NCBI RefSeq assembly: GCF_036409155.1
Contig: NZ_JAZGLW010000004.1
Span: 124,001-188,000 of the forward strand
Source: Mycobacterium sp. 050128
GTDB lineage: Bacteria; Actinomycetota; Actinomycetes; Mycobacteriales; Mycobacteriaceae
DNA: 64,000 nt
Direction: 5' to 3'
The notes beneath the pieces are model-generated. The model was given only the letters and a program-made list of their open reading frames with translations, made no database searches and was not told the origin of the DNA. Below, piece after piece: positions 36,472 to 45,472 of this stretch. Position numbers and translations under genes: made by a program. Positions within the stretch are counted from its first letter, which is position 1; the number at the start of each line of letters is the position of its first letter.

Positions 36472-37221
36472 CTACCGCACCTGAGCCCGCCCGCGTTGCA
36501 GCACGGCCTCCCGGTTGGCGGCGATGTCGTCGCCGGTGGTCCGAAACTGCCTGGCCGCCATGGCTTCCAGCCACAGGCCCTCGCTGGTCTGCGACTCGTC
36601 GATGCGGTGGTAGGAGGCCAGCAGCGCGCGCACGGCGTTCTGGTTGTTGCCGACGATCGACGCGGCCACCTGGCGTGCCGTGGGCAGCAGCCGGTCGTGC
36701 GGCACCACCTCGGTGGCCAGCCCGGCGCGCAGCGCGTCGAAAGCGGACAGGTAATCACCGGTCATGCTCATCCGCCGGGCCAGACCCACGCCCACCTTCT
36801 GGGGCAGCCGAACAGACAGGCCCCAGGTCGGCAGCAGGCCGACCCGGGCGTGGGTGTCGGCGAAGCGGGCCTGCTCCGACGCGATCACGATGTCGCAGTA
36901 CAGCACCAGCTCCAGCCCGCCGGTGACCGCGGCTCCGTTGATCGCGCCGATCACCGGCTTGGTCATCGATGGCCATCGCGGCGAAATGTCGGGCAGTGCC
37001 GTCGAATCGCCCAGCTCCTTGAGATCCAGCCCGGCGCAGAACACCGGATCGGCGCCGGTGAGGATCACCACGTCGACGTCGTCATCGGTTTCGGCCTCCG
37101 TCAGCGCCCCGAAGAACCGATCCCGCAGCGCCGAGGACAGCGCATTGCGGGACTGCGGCCGGTTCAGGGTCAGGGTGCGCACCCGCTCGTCGGTGGAGAT
37201 CAGCAGGATGTCGTCGCTCAT
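36472..37221 (-). CDS. echA16: Enoyl-CoA hydratase/isomerase family protein (EchA16-like)
   Basis: 249 residues, crotonase fold. LNRPQSRNALSS near the N terminus, oxyanion-hole segments FCAGLDLKEL and INGAAVTGGLELVLYCD. Of the two catalytic Glu positions of classical hydratases, the first site reads GLEL and the second region reads GLLPTWGL. ATG 37221 follows TACGGT by 6 nt, favouring a leaderless start over the upstream in-frame codon. Corresponds to Rv2831. The 202 bp between this gene and the secreted-protein gene holds no recognised element and is AT-richer than its surroundings. Confidence 0.88.
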   Translation of the reverse strand: MSDDILLISTDERVRTLTLNRPQSRNALSSALRDRFFGALTEAETDDDVDVVILTGADPVFCAGLDLKELGDSTALPDISPRWPSMTKPVIGAINGAAVTGGLELVLYCDIVIASEQARFADTHARVGLLPTWGLSVRLPQKVGVGLARRMSMTGDYLSAFDALRAGLATEVVPHDRLLPTARQVAASIVGNNQNAVRALLASYHRIDESQTSEGLWLEAMAARQFRTTGDDIAANREAVLQRGRAQVR

Positions 37222-37227
37222 GGCATC

Positions 37228-37233
37228 ACCGTA
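37228..37233 (-). promoter_or_regulatory. -10 hexamer for leaderless echA16
   Basis: TACGGT on the minus strand, 6 nt before the ATG at 37221. Confidence 0.45.
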
Positions 37234-37252
37234 GAGGGTCACTCGCTGCGCC

Positions 37253-37258
37253 TATCGT
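37253..37258 (+). promoter_or_regulatory. -10 hexamer for leaderless DUF2277 gene
   Basis: TATCGT, 6 nt before the ATG at 37265, back to back with the echA16 promoter. Confidence 0.45.
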
Positions 37259-37264
37259 TGAGGG

Positions 37265-37534
37265 ATGTGCCGGAACATCACCGAACTGCGCGGTTTGCAG
37301 CCGTCGGCCACCGCCGAGGAGATTGCCGCGGCGGCGCGCCAGTATGTGCGCAAAGTCAGTGGCATCACGCGCCCATCGGCCGCCAACGTCGAGGCGTTCG
37401 AGGCCGCGGTCGCCGAGGTCACGCAGACGACGACGCGCTTGCTGGAGTCGCTGCCGCCGCGGCGCCAGCCGCCCAAGACGGTGCCCCCGTTGCGCCGACC
37501 CGAGGTCGTCGCCCGCCTCGCCGCGTCGAAATGA
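37265..37534 (+). CDS. DUF2277 family protein
   Basis: 89 residues starting MCRNITELRGLQPSATAEEI, the characteristic start of DUF2277, a small helical family common in actinobacteria with no assigned function. The N-terminal Met-Cys-Arg-Asn is notable. Followed 7 nt later by a DUF1802 gene in the same direction, so they are probably co-transcribed. Confidence 0.88.
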   Translation: MCRNITELRGLQPSATAEEIAAAARQYVRKVSGITRPSAANVEAFEAAVAEVTQTTTRLLESLPPRRQPPKTVPPLRRPEVVARLAASK

Positions 37535-37541
37535 TGCTGAA

Positions 37542-38114
37542 ATGACGCTGACCGCAACGACGCCCGCGCTCAAGGAGTGGAGCGCGGCCGTGCATGCTCT
37601 GCTGCAGGGTCGTCAGTACGTGCTGTTACGCAAGGGCGGCATCGGGGAGAAGCGGTTCGAAGTCGCATCTTCGGAGTTCTTGCTGTTTCCGACGGTTGCG
37701 CACAGCCACGCCGAGCGGGTGCGGCCCGAGCATCGCGACCTGCTGGCCGCCGCGGCGACCGATAGTACCGAGGATCGGCTGGTGATCCGTGCGGCGGCGA
37801 AAGTGGTTGCGGCACTGGAGGTTAACCGGCCAGAGCAGCTGCCGGAGATCGAGGATCTGCACATCTGGACCGCCGAGTCGGTGCGTGCCGACCGGCTCGA
37901 TTTCCGGCCCAAGCACAAACTCGCCGCGCTGGTGGTGTCGGTCAGCCCGCTGGTCGAGCCGATACGCCTGACCCGCACTCCCGAGTACGGCGGCTGCACC
38001 AGCTGGGTGCAGCTGCCCGTGCGGCCGGCCTTCGCGGCGCCGACCCACGACTCCGTTCATGACCAAGCCGTACTAGCCGACGTCGCCGCCCGGATTCGCG
38101 ACGCCGTTGGCTGA
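37542..38114 (+). CDS. DUF1802 family protein
   Basis: 190 residues. Conserved features LLRKGGIGEKRFEV near residue 29, FLLFPTVAHSHAERV, and a late TPEYGGCTSWVQLP. DUF1802 proteins are uncharacterised. Its 3' end overlaps the 3' end of the convergent hydrolase gene by 42 nt. ATG 37542. Confidence 0.85.
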   Translation: MTLTATTPALKEWSAAVHALLQGRQYVLLRKGGIGEKRFEVASSEFLLFPTVAHSHAERVRPEHRDLLAAAATDSTEDRLVIRAAAKVVAALEVNRPEQLPEIEDLHIWTAESVRADRLDFRPKHKLAALVVSVSPLVEPIRLTRTPEYGGCTSWVQLPVRPAFAAPTHDSVHDQAVLADVAARIRDAVG

Positions 38115-39794
38115 CAGGTCGAGCGGCCCGATCGGAAGCAGCAGCCGGGAGCGCCCGTAGGTGATGCTGTGGGTAGCCGGTTTCAGATGCCGCGCCGTCA
38201 GCGTCGGCTCGCCGGTGCCCAGGTTGCGCGCGTAGCGGGGCGACCAGCTGCCGGTGATAAGCAGCCGGATCCGCGAGCCGGCGCGGAAGCGGTGCGCGAT
38301 CGGGTCGAGTTCGATCTTGACGGTCTTCGCCGGCGCGGACAGCCGCCGGTAGCCATCGCTGACGTTGCGCGACCGGCCCTTGGCCCCGATATCGAAGACC
38401 TCGCTGACCCGAACGAACAGGTCGACGTTCGGATTGTTCGAGCGGTGCGCCAGCTCGACGACCGGGTTCCCGTATACGCACAGATCGTGCAGCAGGGTGG
38501 CGCTGGTGAAGGTCAGCACGTCGTCGCGCAACGCGAGGCGACTGTCGTCGCGGTAGCCGCCGATCGGAGATAGCAGCGCACCGCCGATGGTCGGCGTCGG
38601 ATTGGCGGGGTCGTAGCGGAAGGTCGCCGGCGGCAGCTTCGGCAGGTCGGTGGGCGACGTGTCGTCCAGGTAGCGGCCGGGCCGCAGGTACAGCGCGCGT
38701 TGCGAGGTGGCGGGCGGCCAGTCCGGCAGGTTGCGCCAGCCCTGGCCGGTGACGCAAACGCGGACCCTGCCGGGGCGGCCGAGCGACGCGGTGCCCGCCA
38801 GATGGGTGTCCAGCCAGTCCAGTGTTTCGCGCAGGCTGGTGCCCAGCCCCTTGGTGAGCAGCTCGGTGTGTGTCCAGGGGCCGATCGTCATCGCGACGTC
38901 GATGCCGCGGCGGCGCAGGCGGCCGTATTGCTGCATCGTTTGCCGTACGAAGATGTCCTGCCAGCCACCGAGCAACAGCACCGGCACCTGCACGCGATCC
39001 AGTGAGGAGCCGAACCGCAGCCGTTCCCAGAATGGGTGGTCCGGGTCGGGATTTTCCACCCACGACTCGAACCACGGCGCCCCGGCGCCCAGCATCCGAC
39101 GGGCCGACGCGCCGAACGGCGCCCCGGCGACCGCCTTGGCGACCCGTCGCGGCGCCCGCAGTTGCCGGATGCCCGACTTGAGGCGGATCGGGTCTTCCTG
39201 ATGGGCAACGAGATCGCTCCAGCCCAGAAAGTCGCTGACCGCAAACGACCCGGTGCCGTAGACCGAGTCCGCGAAATCGTGCGGGCCCGCGGTGATCACC
39301 GCCGCGGCCAGCTGGGGCGGTGGCTTCTGCAATATCGCCCATTGGGTGAAGCCCAGATAGGACGGTCCGATCGTGGCAAAGCTGCCGGTGAACCACGGCT
39401 GCTCGACCAACCAGGCGACCGTGTCGGCGCCGTCGGTGGCCTCGTTGACCATCGGCTCGAATACGCCGGCGGAGCCGAACGTCCCGCGCACACTTTGCAG
39501 CACCACGTGGTAGCCGCGCGCGGCATACGGCCGGGCGAACAACAGCGAGAACGGAAATCCACGCCCGTAGGGTCCGCGCACCAGCACGGTGCCGGCCGGG
39601 CTGGAGGTGGCCGGTGCGTAGTGATCGGCGACCAGCCGCACCCCGTCGCGCATCGGGACTTCGACTCGGTTCACGCGGTAACCGGTGGTGGCCGGCCGCA
39701 GACCGAGCAGCCGCCCCGCGGCGTTGACGCCGGCCTCGGTCAGGCTGTGCAGCGCGGGTTCGGCTCGTCGAGTCGATGTCATGCTCACGCTCAT
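38073..39794 (-). CDS. CocE/NonD-family X-Pro dipeptidyl-peptidase-type hydrolase
   Basis: 573 residues. N-terminal alpha/beta hydrolase with MRDGVRLVADHY, the nucleophile Ser in GPSYLGF, and QSVRGTFGSAG. The C-terminal jelly-roll domain (near residues 350-570) has FRAGSRIRLLITGSW. Family members cleave acyl esters, beta-lactams or X-Pro peptides; substrate unknown here. No signal peptide. TAACCT at 39796-39801 lies 7 nt before an internal GTG at 39788, so the true start may be there. Rv2800-like. Confidence 0.87.
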   Translation of the reverse strand: MSVSMTSTRRAEPALHSLTEAGVNAAGRLLGLRPATTGYRVNRVEVPMRDGVRLVADHYAPATSSPAGTVLVRGPYGRGFPFSLLFARPYAARGYHVVLQSVRGTFGSAGVFEPMVNEATDGADTVAWLVEQPWFTGSFATIGPSYLGFTQWAILQKPPPQLAAAVITAGPHDFADSVYGTGSFAVSDFLGWSDLVAHQEDPIRLKSGIRQLRAPRRVAKAVAGAPFGASARRMLGAGAPWFESWVENPDPDHPFWERLRFGSSLDRVQVPVLLLGGWQDIFVRQTMQQYGRLRRRGIDVAMTIGPWTHTELLTKGLGTSLRETLDWLDTHLAGTASLGRPGRVRVCVTGQGWRNLPDWPPATSQRALYLRPGRYLDDTSPTDLPKLPPATFRYDPANPTPTIGGALLSPIGGYRDDSRLALRDDVLTFTSATLLHDLCVYGNPVVELAHRSNNPNVDLFVRVSEVFDIGAKGRSRNVSDGYRRLSAPAKTVKIELDPIAHRFRAGSRIRLLITGSWSPRYARNLGTGEPTLTARHLKPATHSITYGRSRLLLPIGPLDLSANGVANPGGDVG

Positions 39795-39882
39795 CAGGTT
39801 AAGGCCGACCGGCAGTGGTTATTGACGCCGACGCGAATTCATTTCAGCCACAAAACATCTTGTTCAGCGGCGGACGGCGCGG

Positions 39883-40461
39883 CTAGAACTTGTAGTACGG
39901 CATCAGGTCGTTGGCCCGCTGCAGGTTGGTCGACGGGCAGTCGACCTCGGGGTTGGAGTAGACGGTCGAGTAGAACAGCGCCTGCTGCAGCACGCCGTAG
40001 CTGGTCTTGAACGCCACCATGCAGGAGAAGAACCAGTAGCTGTTGTGGTAGGTCGGTTTCAGCACCCAGTAGGTCGCGGCGCGGTGCCCCTGGATCGTGG
40101 TCTCGAGGGCGTCGGGGGGCAGGGACTGCTCGTAGGTGCGCCAGATGATGGGCTCGACGGCCAGCTGATAGTTGCCGGCGTCGAATTGGCAGCGCAGGCC
40201 GTCCTGGGGCTCGGGCGGGGTGAACGCCAGCCCGAGCCGCTGCAGCGCGTCGAACGGGATGTCCCGGCACGGATCGAACGGGCTCGGGTCGGTGGTGGCG
40301 ATGATCGGGCTCTTCATCGTGGTTTCCATCGGCTGCGCCGTCGACCGCAGATCGACGGTCTTGCCGCCGCCGGTGGGTGCGGGCGGCGCGCCGTGCCAGC
40401 CCAGCACGACCGCTGTCATCACCGCACCGAGCGCCCCGAGCAGGCGCACCTTGGTAAACAT
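39883..40461 (-). CDS. DUF3558-like secreted protein (Rv2799-like)
   Basis: 192 residues. The N-terminal hydrophobic segment (LLGALGAVMTAVVLGW) acts as signal peptide or anchor. The mature domain starts with FDPCRDIPFDALQRLGL, typical of DUF3558, and has a Cys pattern (PCRD, LRCQF, FSCMV, VDCPS) fitting two disulfides. Function unknown; a cell-envelope location is likely. ATG 40461 has a G-rich ribosome-binding site. Confidence 0.78.
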   Translation of the reverse strand: MFTKVRLLGALGAVMTAVVLGWHGAPPAPTGGGKTVDLRSTAQPMETTMKSPIIATTDPSPFDPCRDIPFDALQRLGLAFTPPEPQDGLRCQFDAGNYQLAVEPIIWRTYEQSLPPDALETTIQGHRAATYWVLKPTYHNSYWFFSCMVAFKTSYGVLQQALFYSTVYSNPEVDCPSTNLQRANDLMPYYKF

Positions 40462-40630
40462 GACACCCCCTACCCCTCGGCCGTCCCTTTTGCGGGGAGT
40501 TTACAAGTCACGTGCGAGAGGTCACAGCCAAACCTGAACTTGTTCTAATCGGCAGGTGGCAAAGGGCGGAAGCAGGGCCGGAAACGGGGCCGAAAGCCGC
40601 AGTGGGACAGGGGCCGCCGCGCCGGGTCGT

Positions 40631-40636
40631 TAGGCT
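40631..40636 (+). promoter_or_regulatory. -10 hexamer for leaderless pptH-pptT-truB transcript
   Basis: TAGGCT, 8 nt before the GTG at 40645, the same layout as at proS. Confidence 0.5.
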
Positions 40637-40644
40637 GGTTAGTC

Positions 40645-41634
40645 GTGGTAGGGAAAGAATCGGGGCAGGACTCGACTAATGGGGGACAGCCGACCCCCCA
40701 ACCGACGCTGTGGGCGGTCTCCGACTTGCACACCGGCCACATGGGCAATAAGCCGGTCACCGAATCGCTGCATCCGTCGTCGCCGGATGACTGGCTGATT
40801 GTCGCCGGCGACGTCGCCGAGCGCACCGACGAGATCCGTTGGGCCCTTGACCTGCTGCGACGCCGGTTCGCCAAGGTGATCTGGGTGCCGGGCAACCACG
40901 AGCTGTGGACCACCAATCGCGATCCCAACCAGGTCTTCGGCAAGGCCCGCTACGACTACCTGGTCAACATGTGCGACGAGATGGGCGTGATCACGCCGGA
41001 ACATCCCTTCCCGGTGTGGACCGAACGCGGCGGCCCGGCGACGATCGTGCCGATGTTCTTGCTCTACGACTACACCTTCTTGCCCGAGGGGGCGCTGAGC
41101 AAAGCCCAAGGCCTGGAAATCGCGCGTCAGCAAAACGTGGTGGCCACCGATGAATTCCTGCTCTCCTGCGAGCCGTACCCCAGCCGCGACGCGTGGTGTC
41201 GGGAGCGGGTGGACATCACCCGGGCCCGCCTGGAGCAACTCGACTGGATGACACCGACCGTTCTGGTGAACCACTTCCCGTTGGTGCGCGACCCGTGCGA
41301 CGCGTTGTTCTATCCGGAGTTCTCGCTGTGGTGCGGGACCACCAAGACCGCCGACTGGCACACCCGTTACAACGCCGTCTGCTCGGTCTACGGCCACCTG
41401 CACATCCCGCGGACCACGTGGTACGACGACGTGCGCTTCGAGGAAGTCTCGGTCGGCTACCCGCGAGAGTGGCGGCGCCGCAAGCCGTACAGCTGGCTGC
41501 GCCAGATCCTTCCCGATCCGAAATACGCGCCCGGCTACCTCAACGACTTCGGCGGTCACTTCACGATCACCCCCGAGATGAAGGCGCAGTCCGAACAGTT
41601 CCGGGAAAAGTTGCGGCAGCGACAGTCACGATGA
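40645..41634 (+). CDS. pptH: Metallophosphoesterase PptH (phosphopantetheinyl hydrolase)
   Basis: 329 residues, calcineurin-like fold: SDLHTGH, GDVAER, GNHELW, VNHFPL and YGHLHIPRTT supply the dimetal ligands. Its M. tuberculosis counterpart Rv2795c removes 4'-phosphopantetheine from carrier proteins, the reverse of PptT. The first 22 residues are a polar tail. GTG 40645 fits the -10. The stop overlaps the pptT ATG (ATGA), so the two opposing enzymes are co-translated. Confidence 0.92.
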   Translation: MVGKESGQDSTNGGQPTPQPTLWAVSDLHTGHMGNKPVTESLHPSSPDDWLIVAGDVAERTDEIRWALDLLRRRFAKVIWVPGNHELWTTNRDPNQVFGKARYDYLVNMCDEMGVITPEHPFPVWTERGGPATIVPMFLLYDYTFLPEGALSKAQGLEIARQQNVVATDEFLLSCEPYPSRDAWCRERVDITRARLEQLDWMTPTVLVNHFPLVRDPCDALFYPEFSLWCGTTKTADWHTRYNAVCSVYGHLHIPRTTWYDDVRFEEVSVGYPREWRRRKPYSWLRQILPDPKYAPGYLNDFGGHFTITPEMKAQSEQFREKLRQRQSR

Positions 41635-42317
41635 CCGCAGACATGTTGGTGTCGTCGGTGTTGCCGGCGACCTCGCAGACGGCGCATGCGATGGCGTACT
41701 CGGAGGTGTACTCCGACCCGCCCGGCCTGACCCCGCTACCCGAAGAAGAGCCGCTGATCGCCAAGTCGGTGGCCAAGCGGCGCAACGAGTTCATCACCGT
41801 CAGGTACTGTGCGCGGATCGCGCTGAGCGAGCTGGGCGTGGCGCCGGCGCCAATCCTCAAGGGCGACAAGGGCGAACCCTGCTGGCCCGAGGGCGTGGTC
41901 GGCAGCCTCACGCACTGCACGGGGTATCGCGGTGCGGTGGTGGGGCGCAGTGCCGCGGTGCGCTCGGTGGGCATCGACGCCGAGCCGCACGACGTGTTGC
42001 CCAATGGCGTGCTGGACGCGATCAGCCTGGCCGAGGAGCGCGCCGAAATTCCGCAGGCGATGCCGGATGGTCTGCATTGGGATCGAATCCTGTTCTGCGC
42101 CAAGGAAGCAACGTACAAGGCGTGGTTCCCGCTGACCAAGCGATGGCTGGGTTTTGAAGACGCCCACATCAGCTTCGAGGCCGACGGCCCGGCGGCCGGC
42201 ACGTTCGTCTCGCAGATCCTGATCGATCCTGGGGCGCTGTCGGGTCCGCCGCTGACCGCGCTGCGGGGCCGTTGGTCGGTCGACCGCGAACTCGTGCTGA
42301 CCGCGATCGTGCTATGA
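41631..42317 (+). CDS. pptT: 4'-phosphopantetheinyl transferase PptT
   Basis: 228 residues, Sfp type. [28 protein letters not shown] (Mg ligands Asp/Glu) and [18 protein letters not shown] are diagnostic. It activates acyl carrier and peptidyl carrier domains for mycolate, polyketide and siderophore synthesis. Translationally coupled to pptH before it and truB after it by 4-nt overlaps. Corresponds to Rv2794c. Confidence 0.95.
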   Translation: MTADMLVSSVLPATSQTAHAMAYSEVYSDPPGLTPLPEEEPLIAKSVAKRRNEFITVRYCARIALSELGVAPAPILKGDKGEPCWPEGVVGSLTHCTGYRGAVVGRSAAVRSVGIDAEPHDVLPNGVLDAISLAEERAEIPQAMPDGLHWDRILFCAKEATYKAWFPLTKRWLGFEDAHISFEADGPAAGTFVSQILIDPGALSGPPLTALRGRWSVDRELVLTAIVL

Positions 42318-43222
42318 CCGAAAGCCCCACCGGTCCGGGATTGGTCGTCGTCGACAAGCCCGCCGGAATGACCAGTCACGACGTGGTGGGGCGCTGCCGA
42401 CGAATCTTTTCCACCCGGCGGGTGGGCCACGCGGGGACCCTGGACCCGATGGCCACCGGTGTGCTGGTGATCGGAGTCGACCGCGCCACCAAAATCCTCG
42501 GCCTGCTGACTGCATCGGAGAAGTCGTATGCGGCCACCATCCGCCTGGGTCAGACCACCTCCACCGAGGACGCCGAAGGCGAACTGCTGCAAACTATTTC
42601 GGCCTCACATGTGACGGACCAGGCCGTCGCTGAAGCGATCGCCGGGCTGCGTGGCGACATCGAGCAAGTGCCATCGGCGGTCAGCGCAATCAAGGTCGAC
42701 GGCAAGCGCGCATACCAACGGGTCCGCGAGGGCGAGGCCGTGGAGCTCAAGGCCCGCCCGGTGCGCATCGACCGGTTCGAGGTGTCGGCGACCCGGCGCC
42801 GCGGCGACGTGATCGATCTCGACGTCGACGTCGACTGCTCATCGGGAACCTACATCCGCGCGCTGGCCCGCGACCTCGGCACGGCGCTCGGGGTGGGCGG
42901 GCACCTGACGGCGTTGCGGCGCAGCCGGGTCGGGCGCTTCGAGCTGGACCAGGCGCTTACGCTCGACGAACTCGCCGAGCGGCCACGGCTGAGCTGGACG
43001 TTGGACGAGGCGTGCCTGCTGGTGTTCCCGCGCCGCGTCCTGACGCCCGAGGAGGCCGAGGCGAGCAGTCACGGCCGGCCGTTGTCGCCGACCGGAATCG
43101 ACGGCGTCTATGCCGCCAGCGACGACGCCGGCCGGGTGATCGCGCTGCTGCGCGACGAGGGTTCGCGGACCAAGTCGGTCGTGGTGATCCGTCCCGCGAC
43201 GATGCAGAACGGCACGCTCTGA
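42314..43222 (+). CDS. truB: tRNA pseudouridine(55) synthase TruB
   Basis: 302 residues. Catalytic Asp in [13 protein letters not shown] near residue 41, [17 protein letters not shown] at the N terminus, and [15 protein letters not shown]. The C-terminal PUA-like domain is degenerate, as in other mycobacteria. ATG 42314 overlaps the pptT stop. Corresponds to Rv2793c. Confidence 0.95.
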   Translation: MTESPTGPGLVVVDKPAGMTSHDVVGRCRRIFSTRRVGHAGTLDPMATGVLVIGVDRATKILGLLTASEKSYAATIRLGQTTSTEDAEGELLQTISASHVTDQAVAEAIAGLRGDIEQVPSAVSAIKVDGKRAYQRVREGEAVELKARPVRIDRFEVSATRRRGDVIDLDVDVDCSSGTYIRALARDLGTALGVGGHLTALRRSRVGRFELDQALTLDELAERPRLSWTLDEACLLVFPRRVLTPEEAEASSHGRPLSPTGIDGVYAASDDAGRVIALLRDEGSRTKSVVVIRPATMQNGTL

Positions 43223-43267
43223 CGAGGAGTCGGGCAATCAGACGGCGTCCCGCGACGCTGTAGCCCG

Positions 43268-44074
43268 TCAGAGCCGGCTGAGCAGTTCGGCCTTCTTGTT
43301 GGCGAATTCCTCGTCGGAGAGGATGCCCCGCTCGTGCAACCCGGCCAGCGATTCGATGGCGGCGACGATCTCCGCCGAACCCCCGGACGCGGCGGAAGGG
43401 GGCTTGGGCGCCGGCGTCTCCGGTGCCGACCGCGGCTGCGGGGGATGCTGGTACTGCGACTGGGACTGCGTTCCCGGCGCCGCGACATGAGCTTCGGGCG
43501 CCGGCGCGGAACCGAGGTCACGCAAACTCGACACACCGAAGGTGCCGAGTTGGCTGGTGAAGACCACCGAGCCGTATCCACCGCCCTGCTGCTGTTGCAC
43601 GCCGCCGATGTGATGCTCCCCGGTATCGAAAACCCTTGTCACACCGCCGATCTGGATTGCCAGTCGCCGGGTGCCGGGGAAGAACGCGTAGCGCACGTCG
43701 TTCTGCGCGCCCGACGAGCTCGGGACGCCGAGGTCGGCAGGCCACCAGTTGTTCGCGCCGATATCCAGCTGGGTGTGCGCGGTCGCGGGTGGGAATACCG
43801 TGGTGGTCGCGAGCAGCTGAACCAAGTCGTTGCACAGCGCGTCGACGCGCGCCTTGAGCGCGTTGTCGAACATGTTGCCGACCATCGTCATTCCGCCCCG
43901 CATCCATTGCCCGCTCCCGCCGAGCTCGGGGATGTCGAACTGAGCCATCGTGCCGCCGCCGGCGCGCAGGGCGAACAGCATGGACAGCACTGCTTCTTGG
44001 GACAGGCCGTGGCGCTGCGCGATGTCGACGACGGCGCCGGCGGCTTCGGGGGTAACCGCTGCGTTCATGGTCAT
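43268..44074 (-). CDS. SHOCT-domain protein of unknown function
   Basis: 268 residues. The N-terminal half is an uncharacterised globular domain (PELGGSGQWMRGGMT, NNWWPADLG, TRRLAIQIGGVTRVF). A Pro/Gln/Ser linker (about residues 185-230) is followed by a C-terminal SHOCT motif, LAGLHERGILSDEEFANKKAELLSRL in outline, a short oligomerisation/nucleic-acid-associated module. No signal peptide. ATG 44074 chosen; the frame is open to 44113. It lies between truB and ltp1 and points away from ltp1. Confidence 0.75.
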   Translation of the reverse strand: MTMNAAVTPEAAGAVVDIAQRHGLSQEAVLSMLFALRAGGGTMAQFDIPELGGSGQWMRGGMTMVGNMFDNALKARVDALCNDLVQLLATTTVFPPATAHTQLDIGANNWWPADLGVPSSSGAQNDVRYAFFPGTRRLAIQIGGVTRVFDTGEHHIGGVQQQQGGGYGSVVFTSQLGTFGVSSLRDLGSAPAPEAHVAAPGTQSQSQYQHPPQPRSAPETPAPKPPSAASGGSAEIVAAIESLAGLHERGILSDEEFANKKAELLSRL

Positions 44075-44166
44075 GATTCTTTCGTCGTTCGGTATTGGTT
44101 CGAGCCTACGCAAGCCGCGGGCGATGAGCTTGGCACGAATCCGGGGCGGTCGTCTGCGCCCGGGGC

Positions 44167-44195
44167 TTCAAGCGGCAACCCCACGCGGCTAAGCT
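44167..44195 (+). promoter_or_regulatory. Putative ltp1 promoter
   Basis: TTCAAG (44167-44172), 17-nt spacer, TAAGCT (44190-44195). Predicted leader of about 43 nt before ATG 44245. Confidence 0.4.
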
Positions 44196-44244
44196 GCCGA
44201 CTAGACAGGTGTCAAGAACCCAGACCGGGCGGAAGGGGACAGTG

Positions 44245-45435
44245 ATGTCCAACAAGGTTTACGTCGTCGGCGTCGGCATGACGAAGTTCGAGAAGCCGGG
44301 CCGCCGTGAGGGCTGGGACTACCCGGACATGGCGCGCGAGTCGGGAACCAACGCGCTGACCGACGCGGGCATCGACTACAGCGAGATCGAGCAGGGCTAC
44401 GTCGGCTATGTGTACGGCGAGTCGACCTCGGGGCAACGAGCCCTCTACGAATTGGGCCTGACCGGTATTCCGATCGTCAACGTAAACAACAACTGTTCGA
44501 CCGGCTCCACCGCGCTGTTCTTGGCGGCGCAGGCGATTCGCGGCGGGCTGGCGGACTGCACGATCGCGCTGGGGTTCGAGAAGATGAAGCCCGGGTCGCT
44601 GGGGACGACCTACGAAGACCGGACCAACCCGATGGACAAGCACGTCAAGGCGATGGCCGAGATCAGCGAGTTCGCCTTCCCGGCGGCGCCGTGGATGTTC
44701 GGCGCGGCGGGCCGCGAGCACATGTTGCAATACGGCAGCACCGCCGAGCACTTCGCCAAGATCGGCTACAAGAACCACAAGCACTCGGTGAACAACCCGT
44801 TCGCGCAGTTCCAGGACGAGTACACCCTCGACGACATCCTGGCCGCCAAGATGATCTATGACCCGCTGACCAAGCTGCAGTGCTCGCCGACCTCGGACGG
44901 CTCGGGCGCGGCGATCCTGGCCTCGGAGGGGTTCGTCGACCGCCACGAGCTGGCCGGCCAGGCGGTCGAGATCGTCGGGCAGGCGATGACCACCGACTTC
45001 AAGTCCACCTTCGACGGCAGTGCCAAGGGCCTGATCGGCTACGACATGAATGTGCAAGCGGCACAACGGGTTTACCAGCAGTCCGGGCTTGGCCCGGAGG
45101 ACTTCCAGGTGATCGAGCTGCACGACTGCTTCTCGGCCAACGAGCTGCTGCTCTACGAAGCCCTCGGGCTATGCGGACCGGGCGAAGCGCCGAAGCTGAT
45201 CGACAACGGCGACACCACCTACGGCGGACGCTGGGTGGTCAACCCGTCCGGCGGCCTGATCTCCAAGGGCCATCCGCTGGGCGCGACCGGGCTGGCGCAG
45301 TGCGCCGAGCTGAACTGGCAGCTGCGCGGCCAGGCCGACAAGCGTCAGGTCGACAACGTCAGTGCCGCACTGCAACACAACATCGGGCTGGGTGGCGCCG
45401 CCGTCGTCACCGCATACCAGCGGGCCGAGCGCTGA
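44245..45435 (+). CDS. ltp1: Lipid-transfer protein/thiolase-like enzyme Ltp1
   Basis: 396 residues, SCP-x thiolase family. [15 protein letters not shown] carries the nucleophile-position Cys, [13 protein letters not shown] the second Cys region, and [20 protein letters not shown] the conserved His. These proteins act in sterol or fatty-acid side-chain cleavage (thiolase or aldolase type). Followed 37 nt later by fadE21, an acyl-CoA dehydrogenase, consistent with a beta-oxidation pair. Corresponds to Rv2790c. Confidence 0.93.
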   Translation: MSNKVYVVGVGMTKFEKPGRREGWDYPDMARESGTNALTDAGIDYSEIEQGYVGYVYGESTSGQRALYELGLTGIPIVNVNNNCSTGSTALFLAAQAIRGGLADCTIALGFEKMKPGSLGTTYEDRTNPMDKHVKAMAEISEFAFPAAPWMFGAAGREHMLQYGSTAEHFAKIGYKNHKHSVNNPFAQFQDEYTLDDILAAKMIYDPLTKLQCSPTSDGSGAAILASEGFVDRHELAGQAVEIVGQAMTTDFKSTFDGSAKGLIGYDMNVQAAQRVYQQSGLGPEDFQVIELHDCFSANELLLYEALGLCGPGEAPKLIDNGDTTYGGRWVVNPSGGLISKGHPLGATGLAQCAELNWQLRGQADKRQVDNVSAALQHNIGLGGAAVVTAYQRAER

Positions 45436-45472
45436 GCGGCGCAGCGGGCGGGCCGGCCCAGGGGGACAAGCC

